Source: Nitrospirota bacterium
GTDB lineage: Bacteria; Nitrospirota; Nitrospiria; Nitrospirales; UBA8639
Length of the DNA: 22,613 bases
Assembly (NCBI GenBank): GCA_029881175.1
Contig: JAOUNC010000004.1
Span: 1-22,613 of the forward strand
Reading direction: 5' to 3'
The notes beneath the pieces were generated by a model. It was given only the letters and a program-made list of their open reading frames with translations, was not told the origin of the DNA and searched no databases. Position numbers and translations under genes: made by a program. Shown here one piece after another: positions 9,212 through 16,576 of this stretch (positions within the stretch are counted from its first letter, which is position 1; the number at the start of each line of letters is the position of its first letter).

Positions 9212-9362
9212 ATGGTTGCCGCACATTCGTGTCAGTTAGTGGAATTTTCTAAGGATTAGTTGTGGCAACATCCCCTGGTCTCTTGAGAAAGCCATGTGTA
9301 TGATGACCGCATGAAGAGGACTGAAGGCAACCATGTGATGGAGGGGCAACCCTCCGTGGAGG
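9212..9362 (+). promoter_or_regulatory. Structured 5' leader of the pilin gene (possible cis-acting RNA)
   Basis: ATGGTTGCC at 9212-9220 is an exact complement of GGCAACCAT at 9326-9334 and could close a domain of about 120 bases. GGCAAC occurs three times (9264-9269, 9326-9331, 9345-9350), so the 5' arm has competing partners. Immediately before the ribosome binding site is an 8-bp hairpin with a GCAA tetraloop: 9338-9345 pairs with 9350-9357 (one G-U pair). The ribosome binding site GGAGG at 9358-9362 follows directly. The elements are seen in the sequence; that they act as a switch is inference. It does not match the cyclic di-GMP riboswitch consensus well enough for me to call it. Confidence 0.45.
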
Positions 9363-9369
9363 TTTTTAT

Positions 9370-9825
9370 ATGATGCATCATCGGTATTTACTGCATAATC
9401 AAAGGGGGTTCAGTTTGACTGAGCTCATGATCGTCGTGGCGATTATTGGGATTCTGGCTACGATTGCCATTCCCAATTTTTTGCGCTATCAAGCCAAGGC
9501 GAAACAGACTGAGGCGAAAAGTAATTTGGTGGCCCTCCATACCTCTGAAATCGCATATTTTGCTGAAAACAATGGGTATATCGATGACTTCAATGCGATC
9601 GGTTTTAACGTGAGTGGAGCTTCCCAACGATATTATTATGAATTAGGCAATGCCAGCTTAGGTACTTTGCCTCCTGGGTGCACGGCTTCTACGTTGGATG
9701 TTGTGAGTGCTACGGGATTTACGGCAGTGGCGATTGGCAATATTGATGGAGATGCTACCTGTGATGTTTGGACGATTAACGACCAAAAGGTTTTGACTAA
9801 CGTCACGAATGATGTGTCGTCTTAG
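9370..9825 (+). CDS. pilA: Type IV major pilin-like protein (PilA family)
   Basis: The 151-residue product is a class III signal peptide protein. A 13-residue positively charged leader ends in QRG, followed by the processed N-terminus FSLTELMIVVAIIGILATIA; glutamate at mature position 5 (E18) is the residue needed for pilus assembly and methylation. The rest is a small C-terminal globular domain with two cysteines, C104 and C131, that could form the usual D-region disulfide bond. A prepilin peptidase should cut it at the inner membrane and the pilus machinery should assemble it. GGAGG seven bases upstream supports the ATG at 9370; a second ATG follows at once at 9373. No other pilus genes are in the window, so this is an isolated pilin gene with its own leader. 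Confidence 0.92.
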   Translation: MMHHRYLLHNQRGFSLTELMIVVAIIGILATIAIPNFLRYQAKAKQTEAKSNLVALHTSEIAYFAENNGYIDDFNAIGFNVSGASQRYYYELGNASLGTLPPGCTASTLDVVSATGFTAVAIGNIDGDATCDVWTINDQKVLTNVTNDVSS

Positions 9826-9827
9826 AT

Positions 9828-9846
9828 CTGTAGAAGGCTTCTACGG
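9828..9846 (+). other. Hairpin just after the pilin stop codon
   Basis: An 8-bp stem starts three bases after the pilin TAG: CTGTAGAA at 9828-9835 pairs with TTCTACGG at 9839-9846 (one G-U pair) around a GGC loop. No run of T follows, so it is not a standard intrinsic terminator. It may protect the 3' end of an abundant pilin mRNA or attenuate read-through into the sugar dehydrogenase gene. Confidence 0.4.
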
Positions 9847-9940
9847 CATAAGCGTACCGCAGCTTAAGAACAATTGGGTTGCTCCCGAATAGGTATCCAG
9901 GATAATTATTAGGGGAGAGGTCTCAAGAGGAGAAAAATAC

Positions 9941-11248
9941 GTGGATATACGAGAAAAAATTCAAAATCGGTCGGCAAAAATTGGCGTTGTTGGATTGGGT
10001 TATGTGGGTTTACCATTGGCAGTACTTCAGGCAAAAACAGGGTTTCATGTCTTTGGAGTTGATGAGGTCGCTGCCAAAGTTGAGATGGTCAATCAGGCCA
10101 AAAATTATATTTTGGATGTGGATGATGCTGAATTACGACTGGTTGTGGATCAAAAGCGATTAGAGGCGACAACCGATTTTTCGGTCTTGCAACAGTGCGA
10201 TATTATTTTGATTTGTGTGCCAACTCCGTTGACGCGAAATAAAGAACCGGATATTTCGGCTATCGTGAAAGTGCTTGGGCATCTTGCGAATTATGCCCAT
10301 CCAGACATGCTTGTTGTTTTAGAAAGTACCACTTACCCTGGAACGACAGAAGAAGTCATTTTGCCTGCGTTGACGGCAAAAGGTCTTACCCCAGGCAAAG
10401 ATCTCTTTGTGGCGTTTTCGCCGGAACGGGTTGATCCAGGAAATGCCAATTTTAAAACGCATAATACTTTTAAGCTGGTCGGGGGTGTGACGGAGGGTTG
10501 TCAGGAGGTCTCAAAGCTTTTTTATGAGCAATCTATCGTCAAAGTGTTCCCCCTCAGTTCTCCACGAGTTGCTGAAATGGCCAAGGTGTTTGAGAACGTT
10601 TTCCGGTCGGTGAATATTGCGTTGGTGAATGAACTGACCATGTTATGCGAACGGATGAATATTAATGTCTATGAAGTCATTGATGCTGCTGCCACCAAAA
10701 ACTTTGGATTTATGGCGTTTTACCCTGGTCCGGGAGTGGGGGGGCATTGCATTCCATTGGATCCGTATTATTTGGCGTGGAAGTCCAAGGAATATGATGT
10801 ACATACTCGGTTCATTGAGTTGGCAGGAGAAATTAATGAAAACATGCCGTATTTTGTGGCGACCAAACTTCAGCGAGTGTTAAACCAAATGGGGAAATGT
10901 TTAAAGGGTTCAACCATTTTAGTGCTAGGCGTCACCTATAAAGCGGACATTGAAGACCCTCGAGAATCCCCCGCAACCAAAGTGATGGAACTGCTTCACA
11001 AAGAAGGGGCCGATTTGCAGTATGTCGATCCCTATACGCCTTCATTGGTTATTGCGGGGCAGCAATATACCTCTCAAAAAATCACGCCAGAGTTATTACG
11101 GCAGAGTGCCTGTGCCTTAATTTTGACGGCACATTCTGCTTTTGATTATGACTTAATTGTGGAGCATGCTCCTGTTGTGTTTGATACAAGGAATGGGACG
11201 CGTCAGGTCACACAGCATCGAGAGCGTATTGTCTTGCTGTCGACTTAA
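9941..11248 (+). CDS. Nucleotide-sugar dehydrogenase, UDP-GlcNAc/WbpA type
   Basis: This enzyme family oxidises the C6 hydroxyl of a UDP-sugar to a carboxylate with two NAD, supplying uronic acid units for surface polysaccharides. The 435 residues begin with the Rossmann motif GVVGLGYVGLPLA (15-27). The middle holds FSPERVDPGN (159-168) and the AEMAKVFENVFR helix. The catalytic cysteine is C270 in GVGGHCIPLDPYYLAWK, the form typical of the UDP-N-acetylglucosamine 6-dehydrogenase (WbpA) branch. The C-terminal domain holds LGVTYKADIEDPRESPA. The GTG start at 9941 has AGAGGAG eight bases upstream. No other polysaccharide genes are adjacent, so the exact substrate is open. It lies between the pilin gene and a terminator. 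Confidence 0.88.
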   Translation: MDIREKIQNRSAKIGVVGLGYVGLPLAVLQAKTGFHVFGVDEVAAKVEMVNQAKNYILDVDDAELRLVVDQKRLEATTDFSVLQQCDIILICVPTPLTRNKEPDISAIVKVLGHLANYAHPDMLVVLESTTYPGTTEEVILPALTAKGLTPGKDLFVAFSPERVDPGNANFKTHNTFKLVGGVTEGCQEVSKLFYEQSIVKVFPLSSPRVAEMAKVFENVFRSVNIALVNELTMLCERMNINVYEVIDAAATKNFGFMAFYPGPGVGGHCIPLDPYYLAWKSKEYDVHTRFIELAGEINENMPYFVATKLQRVLNQMGKCLKGSTILVLGVTYKADIEDPRESPATKVMELLHKEGADLQYVDPYTPSLVIAGQQYTSQKITPELLRQSACALILTAHSAFDYDLIVEHAPVVFDTRNGTRQVTQHRERIVLLST

Positions 11249-11302
11249 TTGAAGGTTGGACGATGCGCATAAAGACTAGACGGTAGAGAAAAGACCTGCA
11301 AG

Positions 11303-11331
11303 TTGACAGTCTACGTGTTTTTAGTTATAAG
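11303..11331 (+). promoter_or_regulatory. Near-consensus sigma-70 promoter for the hopanoid genes
   Basis: A perfect -35 box, TTGACA, lies at 11303-11308 and TATAAG (5 of 6 matches to TATAAT) at 11326-11331, with a 17-base spacer. Transcription would start near 11338, giving a leader of about 105 bases before shc. The -10 box abuts the terminator hairpin of the preceding gene, so the predicted start falls in the terminator loop. This is the strongest promoter match I found in the window. Confidence 0.6.
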
Positions 11332-11356
11332 GCCCAGCTTAGACTGGGCTTTTTTT
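11329..11356 (+). terminator. Intrinsic terminator after the nucleotide-sugar dehydrogenase gene
   Basis: GCCCAG at 11332-11337 pairs with CTGGGC at 11344-11349 around a six-base loop (CTTAGA); the stem can extend outward with A-T and G-U pairs. Seven T follow at 11350-11356. This is a textbook Rho-independent terminator for + strand transcription coming from the pilin and dehydrogenase genes. Confidence 0.85.
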
Positions 11357-11443
11357 CTGTTTGGTTTGCGTGTTATTAATTAAGTATTTACCAGCCAAAA
11401 TAAAGAATCATCCTCATTCAGTAAAGATCTAAGGTACATTAAT

Positions 11444-13612
11444 ATGAAGTTGCTGAAGCAGTTCATCGTGCGGGTAACGGGAAATTTCTTTGATACTGTG
11501 GTGCCAAAGTTGCGGCAGCAGCGTGAGAAGAAGTCGCCGCCTTCGCTAAAACTGATTTCTCATAATTTGCATCCCTTAGTCTCCCCCGATACTTCCACTC
11601 AACGCAGTGTCCACCTTGGTCATCTGGATGCCCTGGAATCTGCTCTTCACAAAGGAGAGCAATGGTTGTTGAGCAAGCAGGATCTTGAGCAAGGATTTTG
11701 GGTTGAAGAATTAGAAGCTGATACAACGCTGACATCGGAATATGTCATGCTTCGCCGGTTTTTAGGTTTGGTTGATTCGGAACGAGAACGAAAAGCCGCC
11801 CGCTATCTCCTCCATACTCAACTTGCTGATGGCGGGTGGCCGATTTTTTCTGGTGGGCCAGCTGATATTAGTGCGACCGTGAAGGCCTATTTCGCCTTGA
11901 AATTGGCTGGGGTGTCATCCGATGAGCCATGCATGCAGAGGGCAAAGGATCTTGTTCTTAAGCAAGGCGGGGTGGTTCAAGCCAATGTCTTTACCAAAAT
12001 TACTTTGGCCTTGTTTGGCCAATATGATTGGCGTGGCATTCCCTGTATGCCAACGGAAATTTTCCTTGCACCCCAATGGTTTTATTTTAATTTGTATGCC
12101 GTGTCTTACTGGTCTCGCGCTGTCATTATCCCTCTCCTAATCATTTTCGCGCATCGACCTCTTTGTCCTGTTTCCAAAGAACAAGGGATTGGGGAACTCT
12201 TCCTAGAACCTTTAGATACTGTGGACTTTGCGCAGGTGCCGCCGTTGCACCGCGACTCCACATTCCTTAGTTGGCGAAATTTTTTCGTATGGGTTGATGG
12301 CCTGCTTCGTCTCTATGAATCCTACCCCATTAAATCGCTGCGGAAGAAAGCCTTGAAAGAGGCTGAACGGTGGATGATTGAGCATATGGATGGAGAGGGA
12401 GGTCTGGGAGCCATTTATCCGGCTATGGCCAATTCGATTTTTGCGCTCAGAGCATTAGGGTATTCCACGGATCATCCATTGATTCAAAAAGCCTTGGGTG
12501 AAATTGAGGATCTTGAAATCTATTCTAATTCCGGGAATGTGGCGACGCCCAGCATGCTACATCTGCAACCATGTCATTCTCCTGTGTGGGATACGGCTTT
12601 AACCATGAATGCCTTGGTTGAAAGTGGGATTGCAGTGGATCATCCTGCCTTCCATCGTGCAGACGCCTGGTTGCGGACCCGCCAGTCACAAAAGGTTGGC
12701 GATTGGGTTGTCTCATCTCCTGAAGCAAAGCCCGGTGGCTGGAGTTTTCAATATGAAAATGATTGGTATCCTGATGTTGATGATACTGCGGCCGTCATTA
12801 TGGCCATGGCGAAAATTCATCAAGCCGAATCACCAGATTTCGATGATGTCCTTCAACGAGGATTTCATTGGGTATTGGCCATGCAAGGGTCGGACGGGGG
12901 TTGGGGGGCATACGATAAGGATAATAATAAGCTCATTTTCAATAAAATTCCGTTTGCGGATCATCAGGCCCTCTTAGATCCTAGCACGGCAGATTTAACT
13001 GGCCGTTGCTTGGAAATGTTAGGCACGTTGGGATATGACCAGTCACATCAAGCTGTCGGACCTGCCCTCGATTTTTTACGGAGGGAGCAAGAGCCTAATG
13101 GAAGTTGGTATGGGCGATGGGGCGTCAATTATATCTATGGGACCTGGTGTGTGCTTTCTGGCCTGAGGGCAATTGGAGTGGATATGACAGCTCCCTGGAT
13201 TCAAAATGCCGTGATCTGGTTAGAATTGGTTCAGAATTCCGATGGGGGTTGGGGAGAATCCTGCGATTCATATGCAGATACTGAAACCGCTGGCCATGGC
13301 GAAAGTACGGCCTCTCAAACAGCATGGGCCATTATGGCGTTGCTTCAGGCAGGGGCTTCGGATTCACTGAGTGTGGTTCGTGGGGTGAATTGGTTGATTC
13401 GCCATCAACGTGAAGATGGTGTGTGGGACGAACCTTTTCACACGGGAACAGGATTCCCGAGAGTGTTTTATTTGCGGTATCATGGCTACTTTAAGTACTT
13501 CCCCATTTGGGCCTTGGGTATGTATCGGAATGTCAAGATAACCGGAGAGGCCAAAGCCGACCAGTTACGCAAGGCAGCTCAAGCTTCACGACGGCAACGA
13601 AGATTAGTGTAG
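11444..13612 (+). CDS. shc: Squalene-hopene cyclase
   Basis: This monotopic inner-membrane enzyme folds squalene into the pentacyclic hopene/hopanol, the defining step of hopanoid synthesis; it is also called hpnF. The 722-residue length is normal for the family, with an N-terminal extension of about 60 residues that is rich in basic residues. The acidic initiation motif DVDDTA is at 444-449. Several QW repeats are visible: DGGWPIF (129-135), the GSDGGWGAYD stretch, EPNGSWYGRWGVNYIYGTW and NSDGGWGESC. The C-terminal TGFPRVFYLRYHGYFKYFP stretch is also typical. The ATG at 11444 has only AAGG nine bases upstream as ribosome binding site. It heads a run of hopanoid and lipid-transport genes and has its own promoter candidate. 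Confidence 0.97.
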   Translation: MKLLKQFIVRVTGNFFDTVVPKLRQQREKKSPPSLKLISHNLHPLVSPDTSTQRSVHLGHLDALESALHKGEQWLLSKQDLEQGFWVEELEADTTLTSEYVMLRRFLGLVDSERERKAARYLLHTQLADGGWPIFSGGPADISATVKAYFALKLAGVSSDEPCMQRAKDLVLKQGGVVQANVFTKITLALFGQYDWRGIPCMPTEIFLAPQWFYFNLYAVSYWSRAVIIPLLIIFAHRPLCPVSKEQGIGELFLEPLDTVDFAQVPPLHRDSTFLSWRNFFVWVDGLLRLYESYPIKSLRKKALKEAERWMIEHMDGEGGLGAIYPAMANSIFALRALGYSTDHPLIQKALGEIEDLEIYSNSGNVATPSMLHLQPCHSPVWDTALTMNALVESGIAVDHPAFHRADAWLRTRQSQKVGDWVVSSPEAKPGGWSFQYENDWYPDVDDTAAVIMAMAKIHQAESPDFDDVLQRGFHWVLAMQGSDGGWGAYDKDNNKLIFNKIPFADHQALLDPSTADLTGRCLEMLGTLGYDQSHQAVGPALDFLRREQEPNGSWYGRWGVNYIYGTWCVLSGLRAIGVDMTAPWIQNAVIWLELVQNSDGGWGESCDSYADTETAGHGESTASQTAWAIMALLQAGASDSLSVVRGVNWLIRHQREDGVWDEPFHTGTGFPRVFYLRYHGYFKYFPIWALGMYRNVKITGEAKADQLRKAAQASRRQRRLV

Positions 13613-13665
13613 GTCTTGTCCCGAATCGACTTTGTTGTGTGTGAATACATTGGCAGGAGCCGGCT

Positions 13666-14460
13666 CTGATTAGAATTGCGATCGTGACGGCAACCAGCAT
13701 AGAATTTCATGCCGTTGCTCGGGCTCTTCAATTTCCTTATCCAGTTTCCCCCCATGGTTGTCGGGCGTTAGCCAGCAATGGAAATGGACTAAATATTCTT
13801 CTCATTCAGTCTGGCATTGGCCCTGACAAGGCTCGCCGAGGGGTGCAGCAACTTCTTGCTGATGCCTCATGGGATGTGATGATCTCGGCCGGTTTTGCAG
13901 GGGATCTTGATGCGAATCCTATCGGGTCGGTGCTCATCGGGCATGAAGTCTTTTGGGAATCGACCACCACACCGCATAGTCCTTCCACCTCACCACGAAT
14001 CCTTTGTCATGCTGATTGGGTCAAGACCGCTATGAGTGTTAACTGGAGTGGACAAGGCTCTTTACATACCGGAAGCGTTGTGAGCGTGGATCGTGTGCTC
14101 ACTCATTCGGTTGATAAACATAAATTGAAAGCCTCCACAGGTGCCATAGGTGTTGATATGGAAAGTGCGGCCATTGGGGAAGTCGCTCAGGGGCATGGGC
14201 TACCATTTCTGATTGTTCGGACGATTTCTGATGGCGTCAACGAGGATTTGCCGGTAGACTTTAATCTCTTTCTTAAGCCATCCGGATGGCTTTCTGGAAT
14301 GATGCACATCATGCTGGCCCCGAGGTCTTGGAAAGGCTTCCTTGATCTCTATCGGCATTCCAAGCAAGCGTCGTTGCAACTGACACGATTTTTTGAGGGA
14401 TTTTTCGTTGCTGTTTCGAAAATGCCAACGTCGCCAACTTATTTATCTATAAAGTCTTAA
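13666..14460 (+). CDS. hpnG: Hopanoid-associated phosphorylase (adenosylhopane cleavage)
   Basis: HpnG belongs to the purine nucleosidase/phosphorylase family and removes adenine from adenosylhopane to give ribosylhopane on the way to bacteriohopanetetrol. Visible family motifs are AGFAGDLD, the ribose-binding VDMESAA (M165, E166) and RTISDGVNE with the catalytic aspartate D189 (numbering from the start chosen here). The first conventional start is GTG at 13684, but that would cut off strand beta-1. The upstream residues IRIAIVTA are exactly the expected first strand, and GGAG at 13656-13659 suits a CTG at 13666 (six bases) or ATT at 13669 (nine bases), not the GTG (24 bases). I therefore place the start at the CTG, giving 264 residues. 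It lies between shc and mlaE; only three bases separate it from mlaE. Confidence 0.82.
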   Translation: MIRIAIVTATSIEFHAVARALQFPYPVSPHGCRALASNGNGLNILLIQSGIGPDKARRGVQQLLADASWDVMISAGFAGDLDANPIGSVLIGHEVFWESTTTPHSPSTSPRILCHADWVKTAMSVNWSGQGSLHTGSVVSVDRVLTHSVDKHKLKASTGAIGVDMESAAIGEVAQGHGLPFLIVRTISDGVNEDLPVDFNLFLKPSGWLSGMMHIMLAPRSWKGFLDLYRHSKQASLQLTRFFEGFFVAVSKMPTSPTYLSIKS

Positions 14461-14463
14461 CCT

Positions 14464-15231
14464 ATGAATTTCATTCAAGGCATTGGGGTTCGGGTCATTG
14501 CACAGATCGAAGAAATGGGGGCCATGCTTCTGTTCTTATTGCGATCCTTTGGCTGGTTGCTTCGACCGCCATTGCGGTTCTTTCAGATCGTTAAGCAAAT
14601 GCATTTTGTTGGGTTTAAGTCCGTATTTGTTGTGATTTTAACGGCGCTTTTTACGGGGATGGTCTTAGCTCTTCAAGGGTATTATTCATTGAGGAAATTT
14701 GGATCAGAAGGTCTTCTGGGTTCTGCTGTGGCGCTGAGTATGATTCGTGAGTTGGGTCCTGTACTGGCTTCCCTGATGGTGACGGCTCGTGCGGGATCGG
14801 CGATGACTGCGGAAATTGGCATCATGCGAATTACGGAGCAAATTGACGCGTTGGAAACGATGGCTATCAATTCCCTGCAGTATTTAATAACTCCCAAAAT
14901 GGTGGCCTCATTGATTTCTGTCCCATTCTTGGTTGCAATTTTTGATGTGGTTGGAATTGGAGGAGGCTATGTTGTGGGCGTGAAGTTATTGGGAGTCAGC
15001 GGGGGGTCCTATTGGAGTTCGATTGAGTCTGCGGTGGAATGGAAGGATGTGTATGGGGGAATGTTGAAGTCGGTAAGTTTTGGCCTTATCGTCAGCTGGG
15101 TCTGTTGTTATAAGGGGTATTATACGAAAATGAGCGCTGAAGGATTAGGCAAAGCTACAACGGAGTCCGTCGTGTTGGCATCAGTCCTCATTTTAGTCTG
15201 GGATTATTTTTTAACATCGATCCTTTTGTAG
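14464..15231 (+). CDS. mlaE: MlaE-family ABC transporter permease
   Basis: MlaE is the integral membrane subunit of the MCE/Mla lipid transporter in the inner membrane. The 255-residue length is standard. After an amphipathic N-terminal segment (about 1-50) come several hydrophobic segments. The family signature TARAGSAMTAEIG lies at 108-119, followed by EQIDALETM (125-133). The start codon comes three bases after the hpnG stop, so translation is probably coupled to the hopanoid gene. Transport of phospholipid is known for the E. coli homologue; transport of hopanoid here is an inference from context. Confidence 0.93.
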   Translation: MNFIQGIGVRVIAQIEEMGAMLLFLLRSFGWLLRPPLRFFQIVKQMHFVGFKSVFVVILTALFTGMVLALQGYYSLRKFGSEGLLGSAVALSMIRELGPVLASLMVTARAGSAMTAEIGIMRITEQIDALETMAINSLQYLITPKMVASLISVPFLVAIFDVVGIGGGYVVGVKLLGVSGGSYWSSIESAVEWKDVYGGMLKSVSFGLIVSWVCCYKGYYTKMSAEGLGKATTESVVLASVLILVWDYFLTSILL

Positions 15232-15239
15232 GAATAGAC

Positions 15240-16007
15240 ATGGCTGTAATGGAGTCATCAATAAGTATTCAGTTAAAAGGAGTGGAAAAGACGCTGGGAG
15301 GGCAGCCGGTGCTCAGAGGTGTGAATTTGGCTATCCCGAAAGGTGACCTCACCACAATTATTGGTCCAAGTGGAGAAGGCAAAAGTGTGCTGCTCAAGCA
15401 CATGATTGGGTTAATGAAACCGGACCGGGGGCAGGTGTTGGTGGACGGGGTGAATATTGCGCAAATTCATGATCGGGCATTGAATGAGATTCGCAAAAAA
15501 TTTTCGATGTTGTTTCAGTCCGCTGCGCTGTTTGATTCCATGAATGTCTTTGATAATGTCGCCTTTCCTTTGAGAGAGAAGCATTTGGCTTCTGAGTCTG
15601 ATATACAACGAAATGTGCCTGATATGTTAGAGCGCGTGGGATTGGGAAAAATGGGGCATAAGTTCCCTGCTGAGCTGAGTGGTGGGATGAAAAAACGAGC
15701 GGGGTTAGCACGGGCGTTGGTGATGGGGCCTGAAATTATTTTATTTGATGAGCCCACAACGGGCTTAGACCCTTTGATGGCCCATGCCATTCATGACTTG
15801 ATTCTCTCCATGCATAAAACCTTTGGGTTCACAGGAATCATGGTTAGTCATGAAATCCCAGAAATTTTCCCTATCTCTGATTGGGTCGCCATGCTAAAGA
15901 ACGGTAAGATTTTGGCCATGGAACGTTCAGCCCAATTCCAACGTTTGACTGATCCTTTCGTGCAGGAGTTTATTGCAGTTCCCCAAGCCGCAGGGGCGAC
16001 GTCATAA
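15240..16007 (+). CDS. mlaF: MlaF-family ABC transporter ATPase
   Basis: This is the ATPase that powers the MCE/Mla transporter. All ABC motifs are present in 255 residues: Walker A GPSGEGKS (42-49, K48), Q-loop Q93 in MLFQSAALFDSM, signature LSGGM (146-150), Walker B IILFDE (166-171) and the H-loop histidine H204 in VSHEIPE. The LSGGMKKRAGLARAL form and the AALFDS stretch are typical of the MlaF branch. The ATG at 15240 has a short GGA upstream; an in-frame ATG at 15249 is an alternative. It follows mlaE by eight bases. A separate STAS subunit (MlaB) is not encoded in this cluster. Confidence 0.94.
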   Translation: MAVMESSISIQLKGVEKTLGGQPVLRGVNLAIPKGDLTTIIGPSGEGKSVLLKHMIGLMKPDRGQVLVDGVNIAQIHDRALNEIRKKFSMLFQSAALFDSMNVFDNVAFPLREKHLASESDIQRNVPDMLERVGLGKMGHKFPAELSGGMKKRAGLARALVMGPEIILFDEPTTGLDPLMAHAIHDLILSMHKTFGFTGIMVSHEIPEIFPISDWVAMLKNGKILAMERSAQFQRLTDPFVQEFIAVPQAAGATS

Positions 16008-16066
16008 ACGCGTCGCGCTGAATCAATGCGGTTTCATCGTTTGACATGTCTCACAAGGAGGATGGC

Positions 16067-16102
16067 ATGAGCCAGGAATTTTTTTATCAGGGGATGGCTT
16101 GA
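16067..16102 (+). CDS. Eleven-codon reading frame directly upstream of mlaD
   Basis: AAGGAGG at 16055-16061, the strongest ribosome binding site in this cluster, stands five bases before an ATG at 16067. The frame codes for MSQEFFYQGMA and ends with TGA at 16100-16102, directly followed by the mlaD ATG at 16103 in the same frame. It could be a minicistron that delivers ribosomes to mlaD by reinitiation, or the remains of an N-terminal extension interrupted by the TGA. The peptide itself has no recognisable function. Confidence 0.4.
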   Translation: MSQEFFYQGMA

Positions 16103-16546
16103 ATGGAGCGCGGAAAACTTGAATTCGTCGTTGGGTTGTTTGTGTTGGTCGGGATTCTCTGTATGGGGTATCTTGCCATTAAATTAGGAAAGCTGGAGTT
16201 AGTGGGAGGAGATTATTATGAACTTAAGGCTGACTTCTCTTCCACGTCCGGGTTAAAGAAAGGCGCGTCGGTAGAAATCGCCGGCGTCGAAGTTGGGCGA
16301 GTAAGAGAGATCACGCTCAACGAGGATCAAGCGCAAGTGGTTTTAGCCATCCAAGATGGGATTCCGATATACAATGATGCCATTGCGTCAATCAAAACTC
16401 GTGGGATTATTGGGGAAAAATTCATGGGGCTGTCTCCTGGAGGGTCAGGTGATGTTTTGCCCAATGGTGGGACGATTGTTGATACGGAGTCTGGGATAGA
16501 TTTGGAGCAGGTTATTAGTCAATTTATTCATGGCAACGTCGAATAA
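16103..16546 (+). CDS. mlaD: MlaD-family MCE-domain protein
   Basis: MlaD is the substrate-binding MCE subunit, anchored in the inner membrane and facing the periplasm, where the E. coli homologue forms a hexameric ring that passes lipids to or from MlaE. The product has a short cytoplasmic start (MERGKLEF), a single membrane helix at about 8-27 and an MCE domain at about 35-120, including the typical GLKKGASVEIAGVEVGRV and IKTRGIIGEKFMGLSPGG stretches. At 147 residues it is shorter than E. coli MlaD because the C-terminal part after the MCE domain is brief (IDLEQVISQFI). GGGGA eight bases upstream and the preceding 11-codon frame could both supply initiation. It sits between mlaF and the mlaC-like gene. 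Confidence 0.93.
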   Translation: MERGKLEFVVGLFVLVGILCMGYLAIKLGKLELVGGDYYELKADFSSTSGLKKGASVEIAGVEVGRVREITLNEDQAQVVLAIQDGIPIYNDAIASIKTRGIIGEKFMGLSPGGSGDVLPNGGTIVDTESGIDLEQVISQFIHGNVE

Positions 16547-16576
16547 TTATTCTTATTGAAGCCAGGCGGAGGAGCT

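Noticed and set aside
9190..9369. Cyclic di-GMP riboswitch (GEMM) upstream of the pilin gene
   Set aside because: GGCAACC and a GNRA hairpin are suggestive, but the conserved GEMM-I core and its receptor helix could not be matched by eye, so only a generic structured leader is reported.
9190..9369. Sigma-54 promoter for the pilin gene
   Set aside because: TGGC...TTGC elements occur near 9200-9220 but the spacing between GG and GC is 13 bases, not 10.
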